Below, piece after piece: positions 46,168-54,250 of a DNA stretch of 64,000 bases (positions are counted from its first letter, which is position 1; every line of letters begins with the position of its first letter). The notes beneath the pieces were generated by a model. The model was not told the origin of the DNA and ran no database searches. It saw nothing but the letters and a program-made list of their open reading frames with translations. Position numbers and translations under genes: made by a program. This DNA comes from Pseudoxanthomonas sp. F37 (GTDB lineage Bacteria > Pseudomonadota > Gammaproteobacteria > Xanthomonadales > Xanthomonadaceae), in NCBI RefSeq assembly GCF_022965755.1, contig NZ_CP095187.1, positions 3,881,001 to 3,945,000 on the forward strand. Reading direction: 5' to 3'.

Positions 46168-47333
46168 AGGGGCTGCGCTCCTTCGCTCAGGATGGCGAGA
46201 TAGGTCGAATAGGCGAACAAGCGGTGACGCTGCTGTCCGGTCAGTTCGTTGACGATTTCCATTTCCTGCAGGGTCTCCACGGCGGCGCGAATGGTAGGCG
46301 CGCTCAGCGGCAGTTGCGGCAGCACTTGCGGTACCGACAGGATGACCCGCCGCGCGAACTGGTCGAAGACCAGCCCCACGTTGCCGGCGCGCTTGCCCAG
46401 CGTGGCGATGCGCTCGCGATCGCGCGCCAGCAAGGCAAGCAGGCGCTGTGCGGTATCGACCGCCTGTTGTGCGGTTTCGGCCACTCCGTCCAGGAAGAAT
46501 CCCAGCCAACCTTCCCAATCGCCGTGTACGCGCACCGCATTGAGGCGGTCGTAGTAGTCGGCGCGGCGGCGCTTGAAGTAGAGACTCAGGTACAGGCTGG
46601 GCTCCCGCAGCACGCCTTCGTTGCACAGGATCAATGCAATCAGCAGGCGTCCCAGCCGTCCGTTGCCATCGCTGAAGGGATGGATGGTTTCGAACTGCAC
46701 ATGCGCCAGCGCGGCCTTGACCAGCGGCGACATCTGCGCGGATGGTGCATGCAGGAAGCGCTCGAACGCGGCCAAGGCGTCTGGCAACGCGTCGGGCGGC
46801 GGCGGCACGAAGTTGGCCAGCGCCGGGGTTGGGCCTCCCACCCAGACCTGCCCCTTGCGGAATTCGCCCGGCTGCTTGCCTGAGCCCCTCCCGCCGCGCA
46901 ACAACAACGCGTGCATCTCGCGGACCAATCGCAACGACAGCGGGAAATCATCCTCGCGCATGCGCTGCAGGCCATGGTTGAGCGCCGCGACGTAGTTGGA
47001 CACCTCTTCTACATCGTCGACGGGGACGCCCGGTGCTTCGTTCAGTTCAAACAGCAACAGATCGGACAAGGAAGATTGGGTGCCCTCGATCTGTGAGGAC
47101 AGCAAGGCTTCCTTCCGCACGTACTGGTAAAGGAACAACTCGGGATCGGGCAGCATCAGGGTGATGCCATCGAGCCGCCCCAACGACTGGTCGGCGCGTT
47201 CCTTGCGCGCAACCAGATCGCCCGCACTGAAATCCAGTGCGGGCTCAGGCGGCAGGGGATCGGGAATGAAGGCCTGATACCGACTGCCAGCTAGAGCGCC
47301 GGCGACGTAACGACCTGTTTTTCGGGTACCCAT
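46164..47333 (-). CDS. Fic family AMPylase with winged-helix C-terminus, inside the ole operon
   Basis: 389 residues. Fic core motif HPFSDGNGRLGR (218-229) is complete, with the catalytic histidine and the nucleotide-binding residues. The inhibitory helix motif S79-S-Q-I-E83-G84 lies N-terminal, making it a class II (self-inhibited) Fic protein. An N-terminal Fic_N-like domain and a C-terminal winged helix (about 325-385, LSAPTIRAAVETLQEME) complete it. It probably transfers AMP to protein hydroxyls; the target is unknown. Its stop overlaps the oleB start (GTGA). An inverted repeat directly precedes its ATG. No separate antitoxin gene is seen. Confidence 0.92.
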   Translation of the reverse strand: MGTRKTGRYVAGALAGSRYQAFIPDPLPPEPALDFSAGDLVARKERADQSLGRLDGITLMLPDPELFLYQYVRKEALLSSQIEGTQSSLSDLLLFELNEAPGVPVDDVEEVSNYVAALNHGLQRMREDDFPLSLRLVREMHALLLRGGRGSGKQPGEFRKGQVWVGGPTPALANFVPPPPDALPDALAAFERFLHAPSAQMSPLVKAALAHVQFETIHPFSDGNGRLGRLLIALILCNEGVLREPSLYLSLYFKRRRADYYDRLNAVRVHGDWEGWLGFFLDGVAETAQQAVDTAQRLLALLARDRERIATLGKRAGNVGLVFDQFARRVILSVPQVLPQLPLSAPTIRAAVETLQEMEIVNELTGQQRHRLFAYSTYLAILSEGAQPL

Positions 47334-47335
47334 TT

Positions 47336-47374
47336 TCTTTCCTTACGGGAAGCATCCCCCACAACAAGGAAAGA
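47336..47374 (-). promoter_or_regulatory. Inverted-repeat operator candidate before fic
   Basis: TCTTTCCTT (47336-47344) and AAGGAAAGA (47366-47374) are perfect 9-bp reverse complements, centres 30 bp apart. A third partial copy TTTTCCTT is at 47388-47395. They lie within 65 bp upstream of the fic start in an unusually A+T-rich stretch. Binding by the Fic protein's own winged helix is a reasonable guess. Confidence 0.55.
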
Positions 47375-47428
47375 TTAGCACCCTTTATTTTCCTTGCGCA
47401 GAAAAACTGTCCCGCAAAGAAAACTGAC

Positions 47429-48445
47429 TTACCACTCCACCTCGGCCATCGTGCAGTTCAGGCCCGAGCCGATGCCGAGCAGGGCGATGCGGTCGCCCTT
47501 CTTCAGCTTGCCCAGTTCCTTCAGCTTGCTCAGCACGATCGGCACGCTGGCCGGGCCGATATTGCCGTGTTCGGTGAAGATGGTCATGACCTTCTGCGGA
47601 TCGATGCCGAAGGACTTGATGAAGGCCTGGGTGTGCGGACGGCTGACCTGGTGGATGACGAACTGGTCCAGTTCGTCCACCGCCCAGCCCAGCGCCACCT
47701 TGGCCGCGGCGAAGGTCTTGTTGGCCAGCTTCATGCCCTCGATCAGCAGCATGCGGGTATCGGTGACCATGCGGTCCAGGTTGCCGCGGCAGAGCTTGTT
47801 CCACTCGGTGGCCGAACGGGTCACCCCGCCCTTGTAACGCGGGGCTTCCGGGGCCAGTTCGCGCCGCGCCATCACCATGGCCACGGCACCGCAGCCCAGG
47901 GTCAGGGCGGCCAGCTCGTCGCGGAACTGCTGTTCGGTGACGTCGGGCGCATTGAGGCGCTCGATGGTCTTCTCGTAGACCAGGTTGGCGGTTTCGCCAT
48001 CGACCACCAGCGCATAGTCGATCTCGCCACGCTCCAGCATGCGGGCGGCGATGTCCATGCCGTTGATGAAGGCCAGGCAGGCGTTGGCCACGTCGAAGGT
48101 CTGGCACTCGTCGCCCACCCCCAGGTTGCCGCAGACGATGCTGGCGGTGGAGGGCTCGAGGTAGTCGCGGCTGACCGAGGTGTTGACCACCAGGCCGATC
48201 TTGTCCGCGCCGATGCCGGCGTCCACCAGCGCCTTCCTGGCGGCCAGGGTGGCGGCGTCGGAGGCCTGCACGTCGGCGTCCCACAGGCGGCGGGAGTGCA
48301 CGCCGGCGATGTCGTTGAGCACGTCGGTCTTGATGCCCAGGCGGTCGAGCGTGGGCTGCAGGCGGGCGTTGATCTCGTCGGACGTCAGCGTGTGCGGCGC
48401 ATCGATATGCGCCAGTCCCGCGATGGAGACATTCTTGAAGAGCAT
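47429..48445 (-). CDS. oleA: OleA, acyl-CoA head-to-head condensing enzyme
   Basis: 338 residues, thiolase superfamily, extremely similar to the Xanthomonas campestris protein as I recall it. C123 in NACLAFINGM is the nucleophile and E97 in SRDYLEPSTASIV the second-site base. VIHQVSRPHT and EHGNIGPASVP carry the catalytic histidine and asparagine. It joins two fatty acyl-CoA molecules by non-decarboxylative Claisen condensation, giving a 2-alkyl-3-ketoacid. It is the first ole gene, with a 95-bp gap to fic. A Clp-type site lies upstream. Confidence 0.97.
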   Translation of the reverse strand: MLFKNVSIAGLAHIDAPHTLTSDEINARLQPTLDRLGIKTDVLNDIAGVHSRRLWDADVQASDAATLAARKALVDAGIGADKIGLVVNTSVSRDYLEPSTASIVCGNLGVGDECQTFDVANACLAFINGMDIAARMLERGEIDYALVVDGETANLVYEKTIERLNAPDVTEQQFRDELAALTLGCGAVAMVMARRELAPEAPRYKGGVTRSATEWNKLCRGNLDRMVTDTRMLLIEGMKLANKTFAAAKVALGWAVDELDQFVIHQVSRPHTQAFIKSFGIDPQKVMTIFTEHGNIGPASVPIVLSKLKELGKLKKGDRIALLGIGSGLNCTMAEVEW

Positions 48446-48551
48446 CGAGGTTAGCGCCAGGGCTCGGGCAGAGGGGGGCGACAAGGGTACTCACTTCCCG
48501 CCTTCACCGCATCTTTACGTGAGATCGTGCCGGGCGCTCCCCGCCTTGAAA

Positions 48552-48567
48552 AGTGATATTCGTCACA
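48552..48567. promoter_or_regulatory. CRP/Clp-type binding site upstream of oleA
   Basis: Read toward oleA, TGTGA-CGAATA-TCACT (48567-48552) fits the TGTGA-N6-TCACA consensus of CRP and the Xanthomonas homologue Clp in nine of ten half-site positions. It starts 107 bp before the oleA ATG. The preceding DUF4156 gene ends 3 bp away, so oleA is the natural target. Confidence 0.6.
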
Positions 48568-48569
48568 CT

Positions 48570-48887
48570 TTACCGGCCGCAACGGAATGCCGCGAACCGT
48601 TGCTCACCGTTGGCCGGGTCGCCCAGGGGCTGCAGCGTATCGGCCTGCAATCCCGGCGCTTCGTTGCGGGCCAGGGTTTCCAGCTCGTCGCGGACGCGCA
48701 AGGTATTGCGCTCGTAGAACGCCACGCTGTCCTTGACCGACACCGAGACCTCGCCGCGCTTTTCGCAGCCGGCCGGCGCCGCGCCGCCGGGGATCACCCG
48801 CACGTTCTTCGCGGCCGGGGCCAGGTGCACCCAGGTACAGGCGGACAACAGCACGGCGGAAGCGGCGGCAAGGAAGGCAAGACGCAT
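48570..48887 (-). CDS. DUF4156-like small lipoprotein
   Basis: 105 residues from ATG 48887. Lipobox LLSAC (cysteine 17) marks a lipoprotein. The rest, WVHLAPAAKNVRVIPGGAAPAGCEKRGEVSVSV in two segments and a final RFAAFRCGR, matches the DUF4156 plan, with two cysteines probably forming a disulphide. Function unknown; RcsF-like envelope sensors share the architecture. It precedes oleA on the same strand but the Clp-type site between them suggests separate control. Confidence 0.8.
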   Translation of the reverse strand: MRLAFLAAASAVLLSACTWVHLAPAAKNVRVIPGGAAPAGCEKRGEVSVSVKDSVAFYERNTLRVRDELETLARNEAPGLQADTLQPLGDPANGEQRFAAFRCGR

Positions 48888-48987
48888 CGGGGTCACCCTG
48901 GAATGTGAGTCGCGGGCATTCTGGCCGATCCCGGATGAATCGATCCGGGCCGTCCGCCGCCCCTCAGGGGAGGGGCGGCGGCGGGGC

Positions 48988-51852
48988 TCACTTCTTCACG
49001 TTGCCGTCGGCATCCAGCTGGACCGCCTCGCCCAGTTGCAGCGCGCGGACCGAGTCGCCCACCTTGGACAGGTCGCCCACCACCACCCAGGTCAGGGACG
49101 ACGGCGACAGCGTGGCGGCGGCCTTGGCCACGTCGGCGGCGCCGATGGCCTCGTTGCGGGCCTTGTACTGGACGATGTAGTCGTCCGGACGCCCGTAGCG
49201 CTGGTTGGAGACGATCTGGCCCAGCACCGCCGAGGCGGTCTCGTACGCACCCGGCAGTTCCAGGGTGTTCGCCGCGCGGATCTTGGCGATCTCCTCCGGC
49301 TTGGCCGGGGCCTGGCCGGTGGCGAACTGCTGGATTTCCGCGTGCAGCTCCTTCATGGAGTCGGCCGTGCGGTCGCTCTGCACCGCCGCGCTGGCCCACC
49401 ACGGACGCTGGCCCAGCGTGTTGCGGGCGCCGCTGTAGGACCCGTACGCCCAGTGCTTGTCTTCGCGCAGGTTCATGTTGAGGCGCGAGCTGAACTGGCC
49501 GCCCAGCACCCCATTGGCGAAGTCGAAGTCGATGGTGCCGGCGTCGCCGGTGGGCGGCACCAGTTGCGCGGCGTAGACGTTGGACTGGATGGCGCCGGGC
49601 TGGTCGATCAGGAACACGCGCGGCTTGGTCGGATTGGCCACCTTCGGCACCGCAGGCAGCTTCGGCGCGTTCGGCGCGGGCTTCCAGTCGCCCAGGCGGG
49701 CTTCCAGCAGCGGCACGATCTGCGCCAGCGTGGTGTCGCCCACCACGGTGATGCGGGCCTGGTCCGGCTGCAGCCAGTCGCGGTGGAAGGCGACCAGGTC
49801 ATCGCGGGTCAGCGAGGCGATGGAGGCTTCCGTCCCCGAACCGGTGAACGGGATGGCGTACGGGTGGCCGGCGCCGTACAGCAGCGGCGGCAACGTGCGC
49901 AGCGCGGCGGTCTGCGGACGCGCCTTCTCCTGCTTGATGCCGGCAATCCAGGTGGCGCGCACGCGCTCGATTTCCGCAGGATCGAAAGTCGGCCGGCGCA
50001 GCACGTCGGCCAGCAGGTCCAGCGACGGCTCCAGCTTCTCGGTCAGCGCGGACAGGCCCACCGAGGCCGAATCCAGTCCGCCGGCGGTGCTGAGCTCGGC
50101 GCCCAGGGCCTCCTTGCGCGCGGCCAGCGCCAGCGCGCCGTACTGTCCGGCCCCCTCGTCCATCATCTGCAGCGCGAAGCTCGCGGTGCCCAGCTTCTTG
50201 CCCACGTCGGCCGCATAGCCGCCCGGGAACTCCACGTTGACCTGCACCACCGGCGTCTCATGGCGCTCGGCCAGCACCACCTGCATGCCGTTGGACAGCG
50301 TGGCGCGCTGGACGGCGGGGAACTTCAGGTCGGGGAAGGTGGCGGTCTTCGGCACCCCGGCGCTGCGGTCGACGTCGGTCTTGACCGTCTTGAACTTCGG
50401 GTCGACCTTCGGGGTGGCGGCCGGCGCAGTGGCCGGGGCCGCGAACACGGTTTCCGGCAGCGCCGAGGCCGGGGTTTCGCTGGGTTGCACCAGGATGGTA
50501 TGCGAGGCGCCCGCCAGCCACTTCTTCGCGGCCGCCTGCACGTCGGCCGCAGTCGCGCTGGCGAGGATGTCCAGCTCTTCCTGGTAGCAGTCCGGGGTGC
50601 CCTGGTAGACGGCGCATGAGGCCAGCACGTCGGACTTGCCGCCGAAACCGCCGATGCGCTCGATGCCGCGCACGAACGCCGCGCGACCGGCCACCTTGGC
50701 GCGTTCCAGTTCGTCGGCGGTGGGGCCTTCGGCGATCAGGCGTTCGAGCTCCTCGTCCAGCGCCTTCTCCACCTTGGCCGGGTCCACGCCCTCCTTCACG
50801 GTCGAGACCAGGAAGAAGGTGCCGCTGATCTCGCTGCTCCACTGGTAGGCGCTGGCCTGGTCGGCGATCTTGTCGCCGTGCACCAGGCGGGTGTCGAAGC
50901 GCGAGGCGGCGCTGCCGCCCAGCACCTGGGCGAACAGGTCCAGCAGCGCCGCGTCCCGCGTGCCCATCTCGGCCACCGGCCAACCGCGATACAGGCGCAC
51001 CTGCGGCACGCGGTCCGGGATGGTCTCGCGGGTGTCCTGGGCGTGCTTCGGAATGTGGGTCTTCATGTCGGCCAGCGTGGCGCTGGCCGGAATGTCGCCG
51101 AAGTAGCGGGTCACCTTCTCCTTGGCGGTGGCCACGTCGATGTCGCCGGCCAGCACCAGCACGGCGTTGTTGGGGCCGTACCAGCTGCGGAACCAGGTCT
51201 TCACGTCGTCCAGGGTGGCGGCATCCAGGTCGGCCATCGAGCCGATGGTCTGCCAGCGGTAGGGGTGCCCGGCCGGATACAGCGCCTCGAACATGCGGGC
51301 CATGATGCGGCGGCCGTAGGGCTGGTTCTCGCCCTGGCGCTTCTCGTTCTGCACCACGCCGCGCTGTTCGTCCAGCGCCTTCTGGTCGATCGCGCCGAGC
51401 AGGTGGCCCATGCGGTCGGACTCCATCCACAGCGCCATGTCCAGCGCGGTGGTGGGCACGTTCTGGAAGTAGTTGGTGCGGTCCTGGTTGGTGGTGCCGT
51501 TCTGGTCGGTGGCGCCGACCAGTTCGAACGGGGTGAAGAACTCGCCGTCGTGGTTCTCGCTGCCCTGGAACATCAGGTGCTCGAACAGGTGCGCAAAGCC
51601 CGTGCGCCCGGGACTCTCGTTCTTGCTGCCTACGTGGTACCAGATGTTCACCGCCACGATCGGCGCCTTGCGATCGGTGTGCACGATCACGCGCAGGCCA
51701 TTGGGCAGGGTGAACTCCTCATAGGGAATGACGATGTCCGTCCCGGTGGCCGGCTTGGCGTACGTGGGTGCCGGCGCATAGGCCAGGCCGCCGAGGGCGG
51801 TGGACAGGGCGAGGGCAAGCAGGGCGGCGCGGGGCCGGCGGGAAAGACGCAT
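48988..51852 (-). CDS. M16 family zinc peptidase (second copy, two-domain)
   Basis: 954 residues with an N-terminal signal peptide (about 1-32). The zinc motif is H88-L-F-E91-H92, with VVQNEKRQGENQPYG supplying the distal glutamate. The second M16 domain (about 500-950) lacks the motif and serves as the partner half. AAGGAG lies before ATG 51852. It shares layout with the gene at 33768-36551 but only modest sequence, so the two are old paralogues and not a recent duplication. Confidence 0.93.
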   Translation of the reverse strand: MRLSRRPRAALLALALSTALGGLAYAPAPTYAKPATGTDIVIPYEEFTLPNGLRVIVHTDRKAPIVAVNIWYHVGSKNESPGRTGFAHLFEHLMFQGSENHDGEFFTPFELVGATDQNGTTNQDRTNYFQNVPTTALDMALWMESDRMGHLLGAIDQKALDEQRGVVQNEKRQGENQPYGRRIMARMFEALYPAGHPYRWQTIGSMADLDAATLDDVKTWFRSWYGPNNAVLVLAGDIDVATAKEKVTRYFGDIPASATLADMKTHIPKHAQDTRETIPDRVPQVRLYRGWPVAEMGTRDAALLDLFAQVLGGSAASRFDTRLVHGDKIADQASAYQWSSEISGTFFLVSTVKEGVDPAKVEKALDEELERLIAEGPTADELERAKVAGRAAFVRGIERIGGFGGKSDVLASCAVYQGTPDCYQEELDILASATAADVQAAAKKWLAGASHTILVQPSETPASALPETVFAAPATAPAATPKVDPKFKTVKTDVDRSAGVPKTATFPDLKFPAVQRATLSNGMQVVLAERHETPVVQVNVEFPGGYAADVGKKLGTASFALQMMDEGAGQYGALALAARKEALGAELSTAGGLDSASVGLSALTEKLEPSLDLLADVLRRPTFDPAEIERVRATWIAGIKQEKARPQTAALRTLPPLLYGAGHPYAIPFTGSGTEASIASLTRDDLVAFHRDWLQPDQARITVVGDTTLAQIVPLLEARLGDWKPAPNAPKLPAVPKVANPTKPRVFLIDQPGAIQSNVYAAQLVPPTGDAGTIDFDFANGVLGGQFSSRLNMNLREDKHWAYGSYSGARNTLGQRPWWASAAVQSDRTADSMKELHAEIQQFATGQAPAKPEEIAKIRAANTLELPGAYETASAVLGQIVSNQRYGRPDDYIVQYKARNEAIGAADVAKAAATLSPSSLTWVVVGDLSKVGDSVRALQLGEAVQLDADGNVKK

Positions 51853-51995
51853 CGGACACTCCTTGTAATAAGGGATCGGCAGGACAGAGCGCCCGATGCT
51901 AACCGCGGCCCCGGCTCATTACACTAGGCCACAAGCCATGACGGATGGCCCATGCATCCGTCGGCCCTGCCATTCGCGCCTTCCACGGAGGTTGC

Positions 51996-52700
51996 ATGGA
52001 CCGCAAGCACTGCCTGGTCACCGGCGCCAACCGCGGGTTGGGCCTGGAACTGGTCCGCCAGCTGCTGGGCCGGCATTGCCATGTCGTCGCCACCTGCCGG
52101 CAGCCGGGCAAGGCCACCGCCCTGAATACCCTGGCCGGCGAACATCCCGGCCGGCTGCACGTGCTGCCACTGGATGTGACCGATCCCCGCAGCCGGGCCG
52201 AGCTGGTGCGCGAACTGCCACTGGTGACCGACGAAGAGCCCCTGCACCTGCTGATCAACAATGCCGGCGTGCTGCGCGGTGGCGAACGTTTCGGCCAGGT
52301 CGCGCCCGCCGACCTGGATGCCAGCTTCCACACCAATGCGGCCGGCCCATTCCTGCTGACCCAGGCGCTGGCGCCCCGGCTGGCCGAAGGCGGCGTGGTC
52401 GCCAACATCTCGTCCGAGGTCGGCTCGATCGGTCTGCGCCAGGAATTCCGTACGCCCAGCTACGCCATCGGCAAGGCCGCGCAGAACATGGTCACTTCGC
52501 TGCTGGCACAGGCCCTCGCCACCCGGCACGTCGCCGTGGTGGCGTTGCATCCGGGCTGGGTACGCACCGACATGGGCGGGCAGAACGCCGCGCTGTCGGT
52601 GGAGGACGCTGCCGAGGGCCTGCTGCATGTGATCGAGCGGCTCACGCCGGAAGACAGCGGGCGCTTCCTGGACTGGCAGGGCCAGCCTTTGCCCTGGTGA
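51996..52700 (+). CDS. Short-chain dehydrogenase/reductase
   Basis: 234 residues. The dinucleotide-binding motif is TGANRGLGLELVRQL, followed by LLINNAGVL and the catalytic YAIGKAAQNM (Tyr-x3-Lys). The overall pattern is close to C-factor/CsgA-like SDRs, which lack long C-terminal extensions. Substrate unknown. GGAGG stands a few bases before ATG 51996. The gene is divergent from the M16 peptidase. Confidence 0.9.
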   Translation: MDRKHCLVTGANRGLGLELVRQLLGRHCHVVATCRQPGKATALNTLAGEHPGRLHVLPLDVTDPRSRAELVRELPLVTDEEPLHLLINNAGVLRGGERFGQVAPADLDASFHTNAAGPFLLTQALAPRLAEGGVVANISSEVGSIGLRQEFRTPSYAIGKAAQNMVTSLLAQALATRHVAVVALHPGWVRTDMGGQNAALSVEDAAEGLLHVIERLTPEDSGRFLDWQGQPLPW

Positions 52701-52933
52701 ACCTGAACGCCGCCTTCGGCGACGCCGGGGAACTGCAACGGTTCCTATCTAAACGGCATCACAACCAGCACACCCCCCGCTGACCGGCCCCCGACCGAAG
52801 TGGCGTGTTCGCAGTCACAGCACGCACCTCCCGGCGTCTTGCTCAGGCAGGACGGACACCTGGACGGACACGCAACTCGGACACCGGACAGCGAAGCAGC
52901 ACATTTAAATTCAATTGGATCAATAACTTGCAT

Positions 52934-52949
52934 TTGGCACGGTTCCTGC
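52934..52949 (+). promoter_or_regulatory. Sigma-54-type promoter candidate
   Basis: TTGGCACGGTTCCTGC has the GG and GC dinucleotides exactly 12 bases apart and nearly matches the TGGCACG-N4-TTGC consensus (one mismatch, C for T in the -12 element). It would start transcription near 52961, about 135 bp before the gene. Confidence 0.5.
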
Positions 52950-53030
52950 GAAACCTATAACAAGATCACCGCCGTTCCGAACCAAACCTGACTGAAGCCT
53001 GAATCAACTCGCCGAAACAACAGGTTTCGC

Positions 53031-53059
53031 TTGACCGTTCTGTCTAGGTGTACTACCTT
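53031..53059 (+). promoter_or_regulatory. Sigma-70-type promoter candidate
   Basis: TTGACC (53031-53036), a 17-bp spacer and TACCTT (53054-53059). It is an alternative or additional promoter for the triple-repeat protein gene. Confidence 0.45.
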
Positions 53060-53094
53060 ACTACCACACCACCCCACAACATCACTACAGAGGC

Positions 53095-53481
53095 ATGACA
53101 ATGAACGCCAAGAACCTCCTCCCGCTGACCGCCGCCGTCGTCTTCGCCCTGTGCGCCGGCGCCATGGTCGTCTCCGCCACCCAGGCCGACACGGGCCGCG
53201 CGACCCCCGCTGCCGCGGAGCGGATCGTGGACCTGCCGACCGTCACCGTGACCCCGGATGCCGCCGACCTGGCCCACTACAACACCTACAAGGACACCAA
53301 GATCGTCGATCTGGCCGCCGTCAACGTGACGCCGTCCGCCGAGGACCTGGCCTACTTCGTCGCCCAGCAGGCGGTCCGCGTGGTCGACATGCCGGTGGTC
53401 ACCGTGCGTCCGTCGGCGGAAGACATGCAGCAGGTCGCCGTGCAGGCAGGTGTGCTGGCCGGCCAGTTGGCTTCGCGTTGA
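53095..53481 (+). CDS. Exported or anchored protein with three 26-residue repeats
   Basis: 128 residues from ATG 53095; ATG 53101 is equally possible. A hydrophobic leader (about 8-29) is followed by three units spaced exactly 26 residues: IVDLPTVTVTPDAADL (44), IVDLAAVNVTPSAEDL (70) and VVDMPVVTVRPSAEDM (96). The pattern alternates a beta-like strand with an acidic helix start. I do not recognise the family. Strong upstream promoters suggest high or conditional expression. Confidence 0.75.
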   Translation: MTMNAKNLLPLTAAVVFALCAGAMVVSATQADTGRATPAAAERIVDLPTVTVTPDAADLAHYNTYKDTKIVDLAAVNVTPSAEDLAYFVAQQAVRVVDMPVVTVRPSAEDMQQVAVQAGVLAGQLASR

Positions 53482-53574
53482 TACGCAGGCAACACGTTCC
53501 CACCGCGTAACACGCAAGCCGGCTGCGGCCGGAGCTCCACCGCACCACCGCCCGCGAGGCCATGCAGCGCCGCG

Positions 53575-53580
53575 TAGAAT
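53575..53580 (+). promoter_or_regulatory. -10 box implying a leaderless trmL transcript
   Basis: TAGAAT ends 7 bases before ATG 53588, so transcription would begin at or next to the start codon. No ribosome-binding site is visible. Confidence 0.5.
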
Positions 53581-53587
53581 GCGCGCC

Positions 53588-54067
53588 ATGACCGACGCCC
53601 TGGACCTCGACGTCCTGCTGTACCAGCCGGAAATTCCCCCGAATACCGGCAACGCCATCCGCCTCTGTGCGAATACCGGCGCGCGGCTGCACCTGATCGA
53701 ACCCCTCGGGTTCGCATTGGAAGACAAGCAGCTCAAGCGCGCCGGTCTGGACTACCACGAGTACGCCACGCTGCAGGTCCACGCATCGCTCGATGCGGCC
53801 CTGCAGCGCATCCGTCCCGCGCGCCTGTTCGCGCTCAGCACGCGCGGCACCGTGCGCTACGACCAGCCCGAGTACCGTCCCGGCGATGCCTTCCTGTTCG
53901 GGCCCGAAACGCGCGGCCTGCCGCAGGGCGTCCTGGACGCCCTACCGCCGGACCAGCGCCTGCGCCTGCCGATGCGGCCGGACAACCGCAGCCTCAACCT
54001 CTCCAACACCGTGGCGGTGATGGTATTCGAGGCCTGGCGCCAGGCGGGCTTCGTGGGCGGCGCCTAG
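53588..54067 (+). CDS. trmL: tRNA (cytidine(34)-2'-O)-methyltransferase TrmL
   Basis: 159 residues, the minimal SPOUT methyltransferase. PPNTGNAIRLCANTG at the start, FLFGPETRGLP and NRSLNLSNTVAVMVFEAWRQ form the knotted SAM-binding site. It methylates the wobble base of tRNA-Leu isoacceptors. The length matches E. coli TrmL. It stands alone between a repeat-protein gene and a REP pair. Confidence 0.95.
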   Translation: MTDALDLDVLLYQPEIPPNTGNAIRLCANTGARLHLIEPLGFALEDKQLKRAGLDYHEYATLQVHASLDAALQRIRPARLFALSTRGTVRYDQPEYRPGDAFLFGPETRGLPQGVLDALPPDQRLRLPMRPDNRSLNLSNTVAVMVFEAWRQAGFVGGA

Positions 54068-54076
54068 CACGGGTGC

Positions 54077-54238
54077 CTGTGTGGAAGCGACGCAAGTCGC
54101 GAACACAAGCCGCAGCGCATGCAGATCCGGGTGCGGCGCCGAATGCGTGCATGGCGTGCGCATCGAGAAGGACGCCCGTCGTGATCAGGGCGCCTTGCCG
54201 CCGCCGTCCCCGATCACGACTTGCGTCGCTCCCACAAG
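54077..54238. repeat. Diverged REP pair (second location)
   Basis: Opposed units at 54077-54107 and 54211-54238 share the core GCGACGCAAGTCGC and are inverted relative to each other, like the pair at 5213-5352. The left unit starts TGTGTGGAAGCGACGC. The 100 bp between them contain no gene. The pair lies between convergent trmL and the oxidoreductase gene. Confidence 0.75.
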
Positions 54239-54250
54239 AACAGGCAAGAC

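Larger units (their letters stand above)
52701..53094. other. Promoter-rich intergenic region before the triple-repeat protein gene
   Basis: 394 bp with no supported gene. From about 52900 it becomes A+T-rich, unlike the surrounding DNA, and holds two promoter candidates described separately. A long 5' leader of the downstream gene would start here. Confidence 0.7.

Noticed and set aside
46164-47333. Classic Fic-antitoxin toxin module
   Set aside because: The inhibitory SxxxEG helix is in the same protein and no small antitoxin frame precedes it.
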